Shown here in pieces: positions 27,638 through 36,011 of a DNA stretch of 64,000 nt; the first letter of the stretch is position 1, and every line of letters begins with the position of its first letter. Both the position numbers and the translations under genes were made by a program. A model generated the notes under the pieces. That model was not told the DNA's origin. It ran no database searches and saw only the letters and a list, made by a program, of their open reading frames with translations. Source of the stretch: Flagellimonas okinawensis (GTDB lineage: Bacteria > Bacteroidota > Bacteroidia > Flavobacteriales > Flavobacteriaceae); NCBI RefSeq assembly GCF_029194005.1, contig NZ_JARFVA010000006.1:124001-188000 (forward strand), read 5' to 3'.

Positions 27638-28177
27638 ATGCGGATCATCTCTGGCAAATACAAGGGCAAAAGATTGACAGCCCCAAAAAAGTTGCCCGTC
27701 CGCCCCACAACGGATATGGCCAAAGAAGCCCTGTTCAATATTCTGAACAACCGATTTTATTTTGATGGGATCAAGGTATTGGACCTCTTCGCGGGAACAG
27801 GTAACATCAGCTATGAGTTCGCATCTAGGGGTACATTGGACATTACAGCGGTGGATGGATTTCAGGGTTGCGTTCGTTACATCTCAAAAACTGCCGATGA
27901 ACTGGATTTCCCCATTGGCACGATAAAATCAGATGTTTTCAAGTATTTGGATCGAGCATCCGAAAAATTTGACCTTATTTTCGCCGACCCCCCATATGAT
28001 TTTGCCACCGAACGATTTTTACAAATTGCCAACTTGGTCTTTGATAACGGACTATTGCTGGAAGACGGTGTACTGATCATAGAACATTCCGAGCAAACCG
28101 ATCTTTCCGAACATCCAAAGTTTTCAGAACAACGAAAATATGGCGGAAGTGTGTTCAGTTTTTTTGAAGCTGAATAA
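27638..28177 (+). CDS. rsmD: 16S rRNA (guanine-966 N2)-methyltransferase
   Basis: 179 residues. It methylates G966 of 16S rRNA during 30S assembly using S-adenosylmethionine. SAM motif I VLDLFAGTGNISYE is at residues 47-60 and the catalytic DPPY is at 117-120. The N-terminal MRIISGKYKGKRL and VRPTTDMAKEALFN are family hallmarks. It is coupled to the DUF3822 gene. Its stop codon directly abuts the 3' end of the convergent RNase P RNA gene. Confidence 0.95.
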   Translation: MRIISGKYKGKRLTAPKKLPVRPTTDMAKEALFNILNNRFYFDGIKVLDLFAGTGNISYEFASRGTLDITAVDGFQGCVRYISKTADELDFPIGTIKSDVFKYLDRASEKFDLIFADPPYDFATERFLQIANLVFDNGLLLEDGVLIIEHSEQTDLSEHPKFSEQRKYGGSVFSFFEAE

Positions 28178-28474
28178 AAAGCAGGCCATAAGCCGGATTC
28201 TGTATACCCTTATCATTTATCTAGACCAATGGTTGCCCAAGAGTTCCAACCGCCTACCCTCCAACTCGGGCGTGCAGCCCTCGAACATTGGTTTACGTGA
28301 CGTTTCACCGCATAGAGTTTACCTGATTTCACTACAGCCGAACTGTACTTGCTTTCTGTTGCACTGGTCCTCGCCTTTCGGCGGACGGGCGTTACCCGCT
28401 ATGCCGCACTATGGTGTCCGGACTTTCCTCTTCAAGTAGGTTGCCCATACTTGCAGCGATAAGGTGGCCTGCTC
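28178..28474 (-). ncRNA. rnpB: RNase P RNA
   Basis: On the minus strand the sequence has the conserved RNase P core: GAGGAAAGTCCGGAC close to the 5' end, ACAGAA-type elements, and AGAATCCGGCTTAT near the 3' end, which pairs with the 5' core. The ends GAGCAGGCC and GGCCTGC can pair to form P1. Length is about 297 nt, in line with bacterial type A RNA. It is the catalytic RNA that trims tRNA 5' ends. The 5' end is set by a perfect -7 box at 28478-28485; the 3' end is approximate. Protein-like open frames across this interval are artefacts. Confidence 0.95.
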
Positions 28475-28477
28475 GTG

Positions 28478-28485
28478 CAAAGGTA
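28478..28485 (-). promoter_or_regulatory. -7 box of rnpB
   Basis: Minus-strand TACCTTTG, a perfect TAnnTTTG box, ending 4 nt before the predicted 5' end of RNase P RNA. The -33 region lacks a clear TTG. Confidence 0.65.
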
Positions 28486-28550
28486 AACCAATTGTTAATA
28501 AAAAACCGCCGAAGTCTCAACTTGCGGATAAGTTTGCGACCTGCTATTTT

Positions 28551-28558
28551 TATATTTG
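28551..28558 (+). promoter_or_regulatory. -7 box of dnaX
   Basis: TATATTTG, a perfect TAnnTTTG box, 23 nt upstream of the TTG start of dnaX. A TTTG lies 14 nt upstream, closer than the usual 19. Confidence 0.5.
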
Positions 28559-28581
28559 TAGTAATTCTATTTTTCCCAGTA

Positions 28582-29664
28582 TTGGAACCGTTTATAGTAT
28601 CAGCTAGAAAATATAGACCCCAGACCTTCAAGGATGTTGTGGGACAATCGTCCATAACCAACACCTTGTTGAACGCCATTGAGAACAACCATTTGGCGCA
28701 GGCCTTGTTGTTCTGTGGCCCAAGAGGTGTAGGAAAAACAACCTGTGCCCGTATTTTGGCAAAGAAAATCAACCAAGATGGTACGGAAAGGGAAGATGAG
28801 GATTTTGCCTTCAATATTTTTGAACTGGATGCGGCATCGAACAACTCTGTGGACGACATTCGGAGTTTGATAGACCAAGTACGTATCCCTCCGCAAACAG
28901 GCAAATACAAGGTATATATCATCGACGAGGTCCATATGTTGTCCCAGTCGGCATTCAATGCCTTCCTCAAGACACTGGAAGAACCTCCTAAACATGCGAT
29001 ATTTATCCTGGCCACCACGGAAAAGCATAAAATCATCCCTACCATCCTGTCCCGATGTCAGATCTTTGACTTTAAACGGATCACGGTAAAGGATGCCACA
29101 GAGTACTTAAAATACATAGCCGAACAACAGGGGATCGTTGCGGAAGAAAGTGCATTGCACATCATCGCACAAAAGGCAGATGGCGCCATGCGGGATGCCC
29201 TGTCCATTTTTGACCGTGTTGTCAGTTTTTCCGGGAAGGAATTGACCCGTAAGGCGGTAACGGAAAACCTGAATGTCCTAGATTACGATATTTACTTCTC
29301 CGCAACCGATCTGATCCTGGAGAACAACATTCCCGATCTTCTGATCCTATTCAATAAAACCTTGTCCCTAGGTTTTGACGGACATCATTTCATCACAGGA
29401 TTGGCTTCTCATTTTAGGGACCTGATGGTTTGTCAACATCCTGACACATTGAACCTATTGGAAGTAGGCGAGGATGTAGCAAGACAATATCAAGAACAGG
29501 CAAAAAAAGCATCGAAACAATTTCTGCTAGAGGCCATCGATATGGCCAATGACTGTGACCTAAAGTACAAGTCCAGTAAAAATCAGCGACTGCTGGTAGA
29601 ACTCACCCTCATGAAATTGGCCTCCATCACTTACGATGGAGAAAAAAAAAATCTGATTTCATAA
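28582..29664 (+). CDS. dnaX: DNA polymerase III gamma subunit (zero-frame product of dnaX)
   Basis: Clamp-loader ATPase. From TTG 28582 (EPFIVSARKYRPQTFKDVVGQ) the zero frame gives 360 residues and stops just after an A10 run. Earlier in-frame codons back to 28411 would run through the RNase P promoter and are rejected. Walker A GPRGVGKTT, the DEVH box and the SRC motif (LSRCQIFDF) are intact. The four-Cys zinc module of E. coli DnaX is absent and replaced by a short acidic segment. The AAA+ and collar domains are complete, so this alone would be a gamma-like protein. The tau extension continues in the -1 frame (see 29652-30365). Confidence 0.9.
   Translation: MEPFIVSARKYRPQTFKDVVGQSSITNTLLNAIENNHLAQALLFCGPRGVGKTTCARILAKKINQDGTEREDEDFAFNIFELDAASNNSVDDIRSLIDQVRIPPQTGKYKVYIIDEVHMLSQSAFNAFLKTLEEPPKHAIFILATTEKHKIIPTILSRCQIFDFKRITVKDATEYLKYIAEQQGIVAEESALHIIAQKADGAMRDALSIFDRVVSFSGKELTRKAVTENLNVLDYDIYFSATDLILENNIPDLLILFNKTLSLGFDGHHFITGLASHFRDLMVCQHPDTLNLLEVGEDVARQYQEQAKKASKQFLLEAIDMANDCDLKYKSSKNQRLLVELTLMKLASITYDGEKKNLIS
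29642..29651 (+). other. A10 slippery run in dnaX
   Basis: Ten consecutive A residues inside dnaX. In zero frame, translation reads ...EKKNLIS then TAA at 29662-29664. A -1 shift, or transcripts with one extra A, reads ...EKKKSDFIIPASFF and stays open for 237 more codons. This fits either programmed slippage producing gamma and tau, or a homopolymer-length error in the assembly. Confidence 0.85.
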
Positions 29665-30365
29665 TACCTGCTTCCTTTTTCCAGGAAAAGACCATTGCTG
29701 CCAACAGTTCACATCCATCGGAAAACAAGGACACGCAGTTCGCTCGGTCCCCAAAAGGCACAGAACAGGAAGTCATATCGACCACCCCGATCACCAAGAA
29801 TGGCAGTGAGGTTTCGGCTCCTGTAGAACCTGCGATTGAACACGGGCCAATCAAAGAGCCTCAAGCTACATATCAGCCTAAAAAAATACAGATAAAAGGA
29901 TCGGAAAAGCGTGTATCGGGTCTTTCGTTATCCAGCATCAAGGTTAAAAAAGAGCACGAAAACACCAAATCCCCCAGCATTCCGGAAAAGGATCTTCCCA
30001 AAGATCCCTTCGAGGAAAAGGAAATGCAACAGCACTGGGACGATTTTGTCCATCAACTGGAAAAACAGGGAAGAAAAATATTGGCCAGCAACCTGCAAAC
30101 AGATGTGCCCAAACTAAAAAATGAGGATACCATTTGGATAGAATTGCCCAATGGCACGATGAAGAAGGAGATAGAAAGGGAACAAAGCCTGATGCTGGAC
30201 TACTTGAAGCAAAAACTCAACAATTTTGCCATTACACTCCATATCACCGTTAATGAGGAAGTGGCCAAAAAGTTTGCCTTCACCCCACAGGAAAAATATG
30301 AAAAACTAAAGGAAAAAAACCCGAATATAGAATTGCTGCGCAAAGAGTTTGACCTGGATTTTTAA
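29652..30365 (+). CDS. dnaX: DnaX tau-specific C-terminal region (frame -1 after the A10 run)
   Basis: Open in the -1 frame from the slippage site to TAA at 30363-30365, about 237 codons, with no start of its own near the beginning. It has a low-complexity linker rich in Pro, Lys and Ser (about the first 100 codons) and then a folded domain containing WDDFVHQLEKQGRK and FTPQEKYEKLKEKNPNIELL, which is the typical C-terminus of Bacteroidota DnaX. Joined through the A-run, the full protein would be 594 residues, the usual size in the phylum. In other bacteria this tau region binds polymerase alpha and the DnaB helicase. Continuous coding bias argues for a live coding segment. Confidence 0.82.
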   Translation, partial: SDFIIPASFFQEKTIAANSSHPSENKDTQFARSPKGTEQEVISTTPITKNGSEVSAPVEPAIEHGPIKEPQATYQPKKIQIKGSEKRVSGLSLSSIKVKKEHENTKSPSIPEKDLPKDPFEEKEMQQHWDDFVHQLEKQGRKILASNLQTDVPKLKNEDTIWIELPNGTMKKEIEREQSLMLDYLKQKLNNFAITLHITVNEEVAKKFAFTPQEKYEKLKEKNPNIELLRKEFDLDF

Positions 30366-30384
30366 TCGAACTGTCCGTTACATT

Positions 30385-30392
30385 TATCTTTG
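30385..30392 (+). promoter_or_regulatory. -7 box of miaE
   Basis: TATCTTTG, a perfect TAnnTTTG box, 20 nt before the miaE ATG at 30413. It overlaps the gap directly after the dnaX stop. Confidence 0.5.
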
Positions 30393-30412
30393 TGCCATAA
30401 AATTTCAAAGCT

Positions 30413-31000
30413 ATGTCCATGTTAGGCCTAAAATTGCCCACCGACCCACGCTGGGTGAATATTGTAGAAAAGAATATTGAGGAAATATTGACCGATCATG
30501 CCTATTGTGAGCAAAAAGCGGCAAGTACGGCCATATCGCTTATTATCGGCTTTCCCGAAAAATCGGAATTGGTCAAGGAAATGACGGCATTGGCAAGGGA
30601 AGAGATGGGCCATTTCAATATGGTACATGATAAAATCTTAAAACGGGGATGGACATTGGGCCGTGAGCGCAAGGATGAATATGTGATCGAGCTCATGAAG
30701 TTCTTTCCTAAAGGTGGTAGTCGCGAGACCCATCTGGTACACAAACTTTTATATGCCGCCTTGATCGAGGCCAGAAGTTGTGAACGTTTTAGATTGCTTT
30801 CGGAGGAAATAGCCGACAAGGAACTGTCCGATTTCTATAGAAACCTTATGGTCAGCGAGGCCAACCACTACACCATGTTCCTCAAATTTGCTCGAAAGTA
30901 TGGCCAAAAAGAGGAAGTCGACCAAAAATGGAACGACCTCTTGGATTATGAGGCCCAGCTAATGAAGGACCTTGGTAAAAAGGAGACGATGCACGGTTAA
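30413..31000 (+). CDS. miaE: tRNA-(ms2io6A)-hydroxylase
   Basis: 195 residues. A diiron oxygenase-like enzyme that hydroxylates the isopentenyl side chain of 2-methylthio-N6-isopentenyladenosine at tRNA position 37. Ferritin-like helices carry the iron ligands in DHAYCEQKAAS, REEMGHFNMVH, EARSCERF and VSEANHYTMFL. The length is typical for the family. A second in-frame Met lies two residues in. It is convergent with ppk1. Confidence 0.92.
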   Translation: MSMLGLKLPTDPRWVNIVEKNIEEILTDHAYCEQKAASTAISLIIGFPEKSELVKEMTALAREEMGHFNMVHDKILKRGWTLGRERKDEYVIELMKFFPKGGSRETHLVHKLLYAALIEARSCERFRLLSEEIADKELSDFYRNLMVSEANHYTMFLKFARKYGQKEEVDQKWNDLLDYEAQLMKDLGKKETMHG

Positions 31001-31010
31001 AACCGCACAT

Positions 31011-33086
31011 TTATTCTTCAAGCTTCTCTTTGTAATAATCGTACATCGCAAATTGTGACCTTAGTTCGGGAACACCCTTGGGACGTTTTCTATAGGCATT
31101 GTCCTGCTTGGCTGAAAAAACGCGTGCCTTTGAATTATCCCTCCAAGAGATATCAAAGGTATCGAGCAGTTCCTGCCTTATATCCGGGTCATAAATGGGA
31201 CAACCTACCTCGACCCTGAAGTCAAGGTTCCGCGTCATCCAATCCGCTGAGGAAATGTAGATTTTGGCATCACCATTATTTCCAAAAATGAACAATCTGG
31301 GATGCTCCAGAAATTTATCCACCACACTGATGGCCTCAATGTTCTCGCTCATGCCCTCAACACCTGGAATCAAACAGCAGATCCCACGAACGATCATCTG
31401 TATTTTAACCCCTGCCCTACTTGCCTCATAAAGCTTATCCACCATTTTATAAGAGGTCAGGCTGTTCATCTTGATCTTGATGTACGCCTTTTTCCCAGCC
31501 TTTGCAAAGGCAATCTCCTGATCGATCAACTTCATGAAAGTTGATTTGGTATAATGCGGAGAAACAATCAAATGTTTGTACTTATTGATTTTATAATTGG
31601 TCTCGAAGAAACCGAAGACCTTGTTCATGTCCTTTAAGATGCCCTGATGGGCGGTGAACAAAGTATAATCCGTATAGATCTTGGCAGTGGACTCGTTAAA
31701 GTTTCCGGTACTGATAAACCCGTATCTCTTTATTCCCTCACCCTCTTCACGTTCGACAAGGCAAATCTTGCTGTGCACTTTAAGCCCGGGCACTCCGAAT
31801 ATCAGGTTGACACCTTCATCTTGAAGATGGTTTGCATACTCTATATTGTTCTGTTCGTCGAATCTGGCCTGGAGCTCGATCTGAACGGTGACCTGTTTCC
31901 CATTTTTCACCGCATTGACCAATGCAGATGCTATCTGGCTGTCACTGGCCAAACGATAAATGGTGATCTTGATGCTTCGGACCTGCGGGTCCAATGCCGC
32001 TTCACGCAAAAACTTGGTCACATAGCTAAAGGTATGATAAGGTGCATAGATCATATAGTCCTTGTGGGCGATGATATCCAATAAGCTCCCTTTCATACTT
32101 AGGCCCTTTACGGGCAGTGGCTCTATTTTTTCGTACATCAGGTCGTGGCGCCCCAAACTTGGAAAGCCCATATAGTCCCTTCTATTATGGTAGCGTCCAC
32201 CTGGAATCACGCTATCGGTATCCATAATGTCCATTTTCTCCTTTAAGAATTGAAGGGTATCCTTATCAATGCTCTTATCGTAAACAAAACGGACCGGGTC
32301 ACTAATTTTTCTGTGCTCCACACTGGAGGAAATCTTTTCTATAAAACTCTTGCTCAGGTCGTTGTCGATATCGAGTTCCGCATCCCTCGTGATCTTGATC
32401 ATATGGGCAGAAATGGATTCGAAGTCGAACATGGTGAACACACTGTCCAGGCAAAAACGAATCAGATCATCGAGCATGATCACATAATCCTTGTCACCTT
32501 CCTTGGGCAGGACCACGAAACGATCGATCCCTTTGGGTATCTCGATCAGTGCATATCTATTGTGCTTGCCCTTCGTTGTGCCATTTTTCATCACCACTTT
32601 AACAGCCAAGTAAGCAGCCGTATCCTTCAACAACGGGAACTCGGTAAGATCGTTAAGGATGATGGTCATCAGTTCCTGGTTCACTTTTTTGAAAAAGTAG
32701 TCCCGGATGAACTCGGCCTGTCTTTCATTGACCTCAGTTTCCCTGATGATAAATATATTTTCCTGTCGCAGTTCCTTATCGATCTGTTTAAAGATCTCAA
32801 GACTACGTGCCTGCTGCGCGATAACTATCTTGGTGATTTCTTCCAAAAGGTCCTTTGCCCTTTCTCCCCCCAAGACACTTTTCCCTGTTTTTCCCGCATC
32901 TACAATACGCTTGACCGTGGCATACCTTACTTTGAAGAATTCGTCCAGATTATTGCTGAAAATCCCCAGGAAGCGCAATCGGTCGATAAGGGGAACCCTG
33001 TGATCCTTGCTTTCCTGCAATACCCTGGCATTGAATTGCAGCCAGCTGATTTCCCTATTGATATATTCGTTCGTTGTTTTAACCAT
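31011..33086 (-). CDS. ppk1: Polyphosphate kinase 1
   Basis: 691 residues. It makes long-chain polyphosphate from ATP and can run in reverse. The two phospholipase-D-like halves each show their His: His438 in GLKVHSKICLVER, the autophosphorylated residue, and His595 in LEHPRLFIFGNN. The N-terminal INREISWLQFNARVLQES is diagnostic. The ATG follows the stop of sixA with no spacer, so the two are translationally coupled, and it is the last gene of a pdxH-sixA-ppk1 unit. Confidence 0.96.
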   Translation of the reverse strand: MVKTTNEYINREISWLQFNARVLQESKDHRVPLIDRLRFLGIFSNNLDEFFKVRYATVKRIVDAGKTGKSVLGGERAKDLLEEITKIVIAQQARSLEIFKQIDKELRQENIFIIRETEVNERQAEFIRDYFFKKVNQELMTIILNDLTEFPLLKDTAAYLAVKVVMKNGTTKGKHNRYALIEIPKGIDRFVVLPKEGDKDYVIMLDDLIRFCLDSVFTMFDFESISAHMIKITRDAELDIDNDLSKSFIEKISSSVEHRKISDPVRFVYDKSIDKDTLQFLKEKMDIMDTDSVIPGGRYHNRRDYMGFPSLGRHDLMYEKIEPLPVKGLSMKGSLLDIIAHKDYMIYAPYHTFSYVTKFLREAALDPQVRSIKITIYRLASDSQIASALVNAVKNGKQVTVQIELQARFDEQNNIEYANHLQDEGVNLIFGVPGLKVHSKICLVEREEGEGIKRYGFISTGNFNESTAKIYTDYTLFTAHQGILKDMNKVFGFFETNYKINKYKHLIVSPHYTKSTFMKLIDQEIAFAKAGKKAYIKIKMNSLTSYKMVDKLYEASRAGVKIQMIVRGICCLIPGVEGMSENIEAISVVDKFLEHPRLFIFGNNGDAKIYISSADWMTRNLDFRVEVGCPIYDPDIRQELLDTFDISWRDNSKARVFSAKQDNAYRKRPKGVPELRSQFAMYDYYKEKLEE

Positions 33087-33575
33087 TTATTTTTTCAAGT
33101 GTTTTGGAAAGACCATTTGTTTGGTTGTTCCCCCTGTTATTTTTGACCAATCGTCCACACCAAATGTAATATGGACAAGTCCGGCCGTGGGAACGTTCTC
33201 AATATACTGATCTCCCCAAGTATTTGCAAGTGAAGTAAAGGCATAGTTGTGCCCGAAAATGGCAACTGTACCCCAATCATTGTCCAGATTACGAACGAAT
33301 TGTTCCACACTATTGCCCGCAAAGTCGTACAGGGCCTTGGCAACACTGTAATTGGAAAGGTCGTATTCCAGGCTACGCACAAAAATCATACTGGTGTGCA
33401 AAGCGCGATTTGCAGGGCTGGAGTAGATAAAATCTATTTGAGGGGCATGCAGGCCAAAGGTCTTGGCAACCATATGGGCATCATTTATTCCCCTTTCCTT
33501 TAATGGTCTGTCCAAATCGGAGACATCGTAGTCCCATGAGGATTTTCCATGTCGCATTAATATGAGCTGCTTCAT
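33087..33575 (-). CDS. sixA: SixA-type histidine phosphatase
   Basis: 162 residues. Histidine phosphatase superfamily member with the RHG motif at residues 8-10 (LMRHGKSSWD), the arginine of RPLKERG, and the second His in IFGHNYAF. SixA proteins remove phosphate from phosphohistidine in proteins. It sits directly against ppk1, whose mechanism uses a phosphohistidine intermediate, and 10 nt after pdxH. It may act on PPK1 or on phosphohistidine proteins elsewhere; this is inference from context. Confidence 0.9.
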   Translation of the reverse strand: MKQLILMRHGKSSWDYDVSDLDRPLKERGINDAHMVAKTFGLHAPQIDFIYSSPANRALHTSMIFVRSLEYDLSNYSVAKALYDFAGNSVEQFVRNLDNDWGTVAIFGHNYAFTSLANTWGDQYIENVPTAGLVHITFGVDDWSKITGGTTKQMVFPKHLKK

Positions 33576-33585
33576 CTTCTTGGTT

Positions 33586-34233
33586 TTATGGTGCCAATCT
33601 TTCTACTTTCCAATCAAAATCTTCCTGCAGGGTATATCGTATCCTATCATGCAACCTATTGGGTCTTCCCTGCCAAAACTCCATAGAGACGGGCTTGACC
33701 AAATAGCCACCCCAGTAATTCGGCCTGGGTACTTCTTTGCCCTCGAACCTTTGTTCGAGTTCCCTTAGTTTGCCCTCAAGATAATCCCTTGATGGCACGA
33801 CCTCGCTCTGGTCCGAGACAATGGCTCCCAACTGGCTACCGTGCGGCCTTGATTCAAAATATCCGTCCGATAGGTTTTCCGCTATTTTTTCGGCAGTTCC
33901 CTTGATGATGACCTGTCGCTCCATATTCGGCCAAAAGAAAGATAGGCAGACCGCTGGATTTGCTGCAATGGCCTTTCCCTTTTCACTTTGGTAATTGGTA
34001 TAGAATATAAACCCCTCAAAGGTGAACTTCTTCATCAGTACCACCCGACTTTTTGGAAAACCATCCATCCCTATGGTCGAAACGGTCATGGCATTGGGTT
34101 CATCCACTCCATCGGAAGCTTCGGTTTCATGGAACCACTTTTGAAATTGTTCCATCGGGTTCTCTTTGATCGACGCTTCGGTCAACTCACTTTTCTCGTA
34201 TGATTTTCTATAATTGCCAAGGTCCTTTTGCAT
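33586..34233 (-). CDS. pdxH: Pyridoxamine 5'-phosphate oxidase
   Basis: 215 residues, the usual length. The FMN enzyme oxidises pyridoxine or pyridoxamine 5'-phosphate to PLP. FMN-binding stretches PKSRVVLMKKF and YTNYQSEKGKAI, and the C-terminal WGGYLVKPVSMEFWQGRPNRLHDR (FMN and substrate contacts) are typical. It is the first gene of the unit with sixA and ppk1, downstream of a strong promoter. Confidence 0.95.
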   Translation of the reverse strand: MQKDLGNYRKSYEKSELTEASIKENPMEQFQKWFHETEASDGVDEPNAMTVSTIGMDGFPKSRVVLMKKFTFEGFIFYTNYQSEKGKAIAANPAVCLSFFWPNMERQVIIKGTAEKIAENLSDGYFESRPHGSQLGAIVSDQSEVVPSRDYLEGKLRELEQRFEGKEVPRPNYWGGYLVKPVSMEFWQGRPNRLHDRIRYTLQEDFDWKVERLAP

Positions 34234-34247
34234 GACGTGAAGTTCGG

Positions 34248-34278
34248 CAAAAATAGGGTGTCAACAAAGATGGACAAA
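34248..34278 (-). promoter_or_regulatory. Promoter of pdxH-sixA-ppk1
   Basis: On the minus strand, TTTG (34278-34275), exactly 19 nt, then TATTTTTG (34255-34248): a perfect Bacteroidota promoter, 14 nt before the pdxH ATG. Confidence 0.78.
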
Positions 34279-34297
34279 CAAAAAGTATGCAGAAATT

Positions 34298-34714
34298 TCA
34301 ATCGACCTTATGGTAGTTCAATTTGGTAATGACAGGGGCATCCGCTGGATAGGTGATGTATTCCAAATAAAGTACATCGTCGAATATTGAAAATTTAGCA
34401 TTGAATCCTCCCTGGTACTCCAAGCTCTGCAGGAACAAACTATCACCCTCAACATCAAATAGACCATTGGTCCGTGAAAATGAGGTCATCACGGTCTTGG
34501 GCTCACCATTGAACCCGAACCATTCCGTGGTATAACGGTAGGTAAGGTCGCCGTGAAAAGAATAAGTGGTCACAATGGAGCCATCCTGTTGGTCATCGGT
34601 TCGGACCCAACTACCCATCAAGTCATTTTCGGAGGCACCGGCAATGGTATCATCCCCAGAACACGATGTCAACACTGCCGACAGCAATAAAAGCAGATAA
34701 AACCCTTTTGTCAT
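34298..34714 (-). CDS. Small lipoprotein, lipocalin-like
   Basis: 138 residues. Signal peptide with a lipobox at LTSCS (Cys18 expected to be lipidated), then an acidic-serine linker (SGDDTIAGAS) and a beta-rich domain starting MGSWVRTDDQQDG. The shape (GSW motif then repeated strands) is like Bacteroidota lipocalin-like lipoproteins, but this is a visual match. No known function. It is on the same strand as pdxH but downstream of that gene's promoter region on the other side, so transcription is separate. Confidence 0.8.
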   Translation of the reverse strand: MTKGFYLLLLLSAVLTSCSGDDTIAGASENDLMGSWVRTDDQQDGSIVTTYSFHGDLTYRYTTEWFGFNGEPKTVMTSFSRTNGLFDVEGDSLFLQSLEYQGGFNAKFSIFDDVLYLEYITYPADAPVITKLNYHKVD

Positions 34715-34775
34715 GGAACAGCTTTTATTTTAAAGATGTGAAATGGGGCATTAGGTTGCTTGCCCCCCCTGTAAA

Positions 34776-35681
34776 TCAGAATTCAAAGACCTTTCCATCA
34801 TCGGCCAGTTCGACTATCGGAAAAACCTCCTCAGCTTCCTTTTTGAAAAGTTCAATGGACTTATATCGGGTAGAGTAATGGCCCAATATCAAAAGCTTTG
34901 CATTGGCTTTTTTGGCAATCTGTGCAGCTTGCCTGGAAGTAGAGTGCTTGGTTCGCTCGCAGAGGTGCTCCTCTGAATCCAAAAAAGTAGATTCATGATA
35001 AAGAATTGTGACATCATTGATTATAGGGACAATACTTTCGTTGTAAACAGTGTCACTGCAAAAAGCATAACTTTTGGGCTCTGGTGGGTCCAGGGTAAGC
35101 TGCTGGTTGGGAATAACATTTCCCGAACTACCAAGACCGTCCGCACCTTTTTTGATTTTGTGGAACTGGCTCTTGTCCACTCCCATTTCTCTTGCGGCTT
35201 CAGCATCCAGGGTCCTTGGGGCTTTCTTTTCCTTAAAAAGATATCCGTTGGTGTAGACCCTGTGGACCAAGGGAACGGTATGGACCGTGACCTTGCCATC
35301 TTCAAAGACAAGTTCTGATTCCTTGGATTCCAGTTCATGGAAAATTAACGGATAATTGGTCCAAGAATCACCCAGCTTTAAAAATAAGGTAATGGCCTGT
35401 TTGATTCCTTTTGGGCCATAAATATGAAGTTCTTTATCCCTTCCGAGCAATCTAAAAGTGGAAATAAGCCCGGGCAATCCAAAAAAATGATCCCCGTGCA
35501 AATGGGATATGAATATATGGTTGATTCTGGAGAACTTTACCTTGAACTTACGAAGCTGCACCTGGGTGCCTTCTCCGCAATCGATCAAAAATAGGTGATT
35601 GCCTATCTCGAGTACCTGTGATGTGGGATTGGTAAATGTTCGCGGTGTAGCGGCATAACAACCGAGTACGGTAAGTTTCAT
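34776..35681 (-). CDS. rnz: Ribonuclease Z
   Basis: 301 residues. Metallo-beta-lactamase fold endonuclease that trims the 3' end of tRNA precursors. The zinc motif HLHGDH is at residues 60-65; further ligands appear in CSDTVYN and ILGHYS; and the family's exosite segment lies between. It overlaps the STAS-like gene by 4 nt (ATGA) and is the last gene of the pyrR-pyrB cluster on the minus strand. Confidence 0.95.
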   Translation of the reverse strand: MKLTVLGCYAATPRTFTNPTSQVLEIGNHLFLIDCGEGTQVQLRKFKVKFSRINHIFISHLHGDHFFGLPGLISTFRLLGRDKELHIYGPKGIKQAITLFLKLGDSWTNYPLIFHELESKESELVFEDGKVTVHTVPLVHRVYTNGYLFKEKKAPRTLDAEAAREMGVDKSQFHKIKKGADGLGSSGNVIPNQQLTLDPPEPKSYAFCSDTVYNESIVPIINDVTILYHESTFLDSEEHLCERTKHSTSRQAAQIAKKANAKLLILGHYSTRYKSIELFKKEAEEVFPIVELADDGKVFEF

Positions 35682-36010
35682 ATGCCCAGGTCGCGTTCTA
35701 TTTCTTCCATTTCGATCAAGTCTTTTGCCTCTTGCAGGGTAGGCACCACACTGATCTCTTCGGGAACTTCATCATAGCTCAGCTTATCGGTCACAATAAC
35801 AAAGGACTGTCCACCGGCCTTATGGGTATTGGATATATCAAGAAATTCCAAAATATCGCCCAACCCAAGTTTATCGAATGAAAAAAGATTGAGTACAATA
35901 TTATCGTGCTTTAATTTAGGATAGGCCCTGTTCAGGTTTTCCAAAAAAGCGGATAAGGTGGTCTTTTCTTGGAAAACAATTGTTGTTGTCCCGTCTTTAT
36001 CGAAAATCAT
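35678..36010 (-). CDS. Small STAS-like protein upstream of rnz
   Basis: 110 residues, cytoplasmic by lack of signal peptide. Alternating strands and helices (TTIVFQEKTTLSAFLENLNRA, NIVLNLFSFDKLGLGDILEFLD, SFVIVTDK) suggest a STAS or anti-sigma-antagonist type fold. I do not know a function; homologues in this group are often labelled only by their neighbour rnz. It starts 1 nt after pyrB and overlaps rnz by 4 nt, so it is locked into translation with rnz. It could tune RNase Z or simply share the transcript. Confidence 0.78.
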   Translation of the reverse strand: MIFDKDGTTTIVFQEKTTLSAFLENLNRAYPKLKHDNIVLNLFSFDKLGLGDILEFLDISNTHKAGGQSFVIVTDKLSYDEVPEEISVVPTLQEAKDLIEMEEIERDLGI

Positions 36011-36011
36011 C

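Noticed and set aside
28411..28581. N-terminal extension of dnaX by 57 codons
   Set aside because: It runs across the rnpB 5' end and promoter and its translation (basic, membrane-like) does not fit DnaX, whose conserved start follows TTG 28582.
28140..29045. Protein-like open frames covering the RNase P RNA on both strands
   Set aside because: They overlap a clear structured RNA with the conserved core, and their translations have no family features.
34741..34775. GGGGCA/TGCCCC hairpin after rnz as a terminator
   Set aside because: It lacks a T-run on the relevant strand and the stem is only 6 bp.
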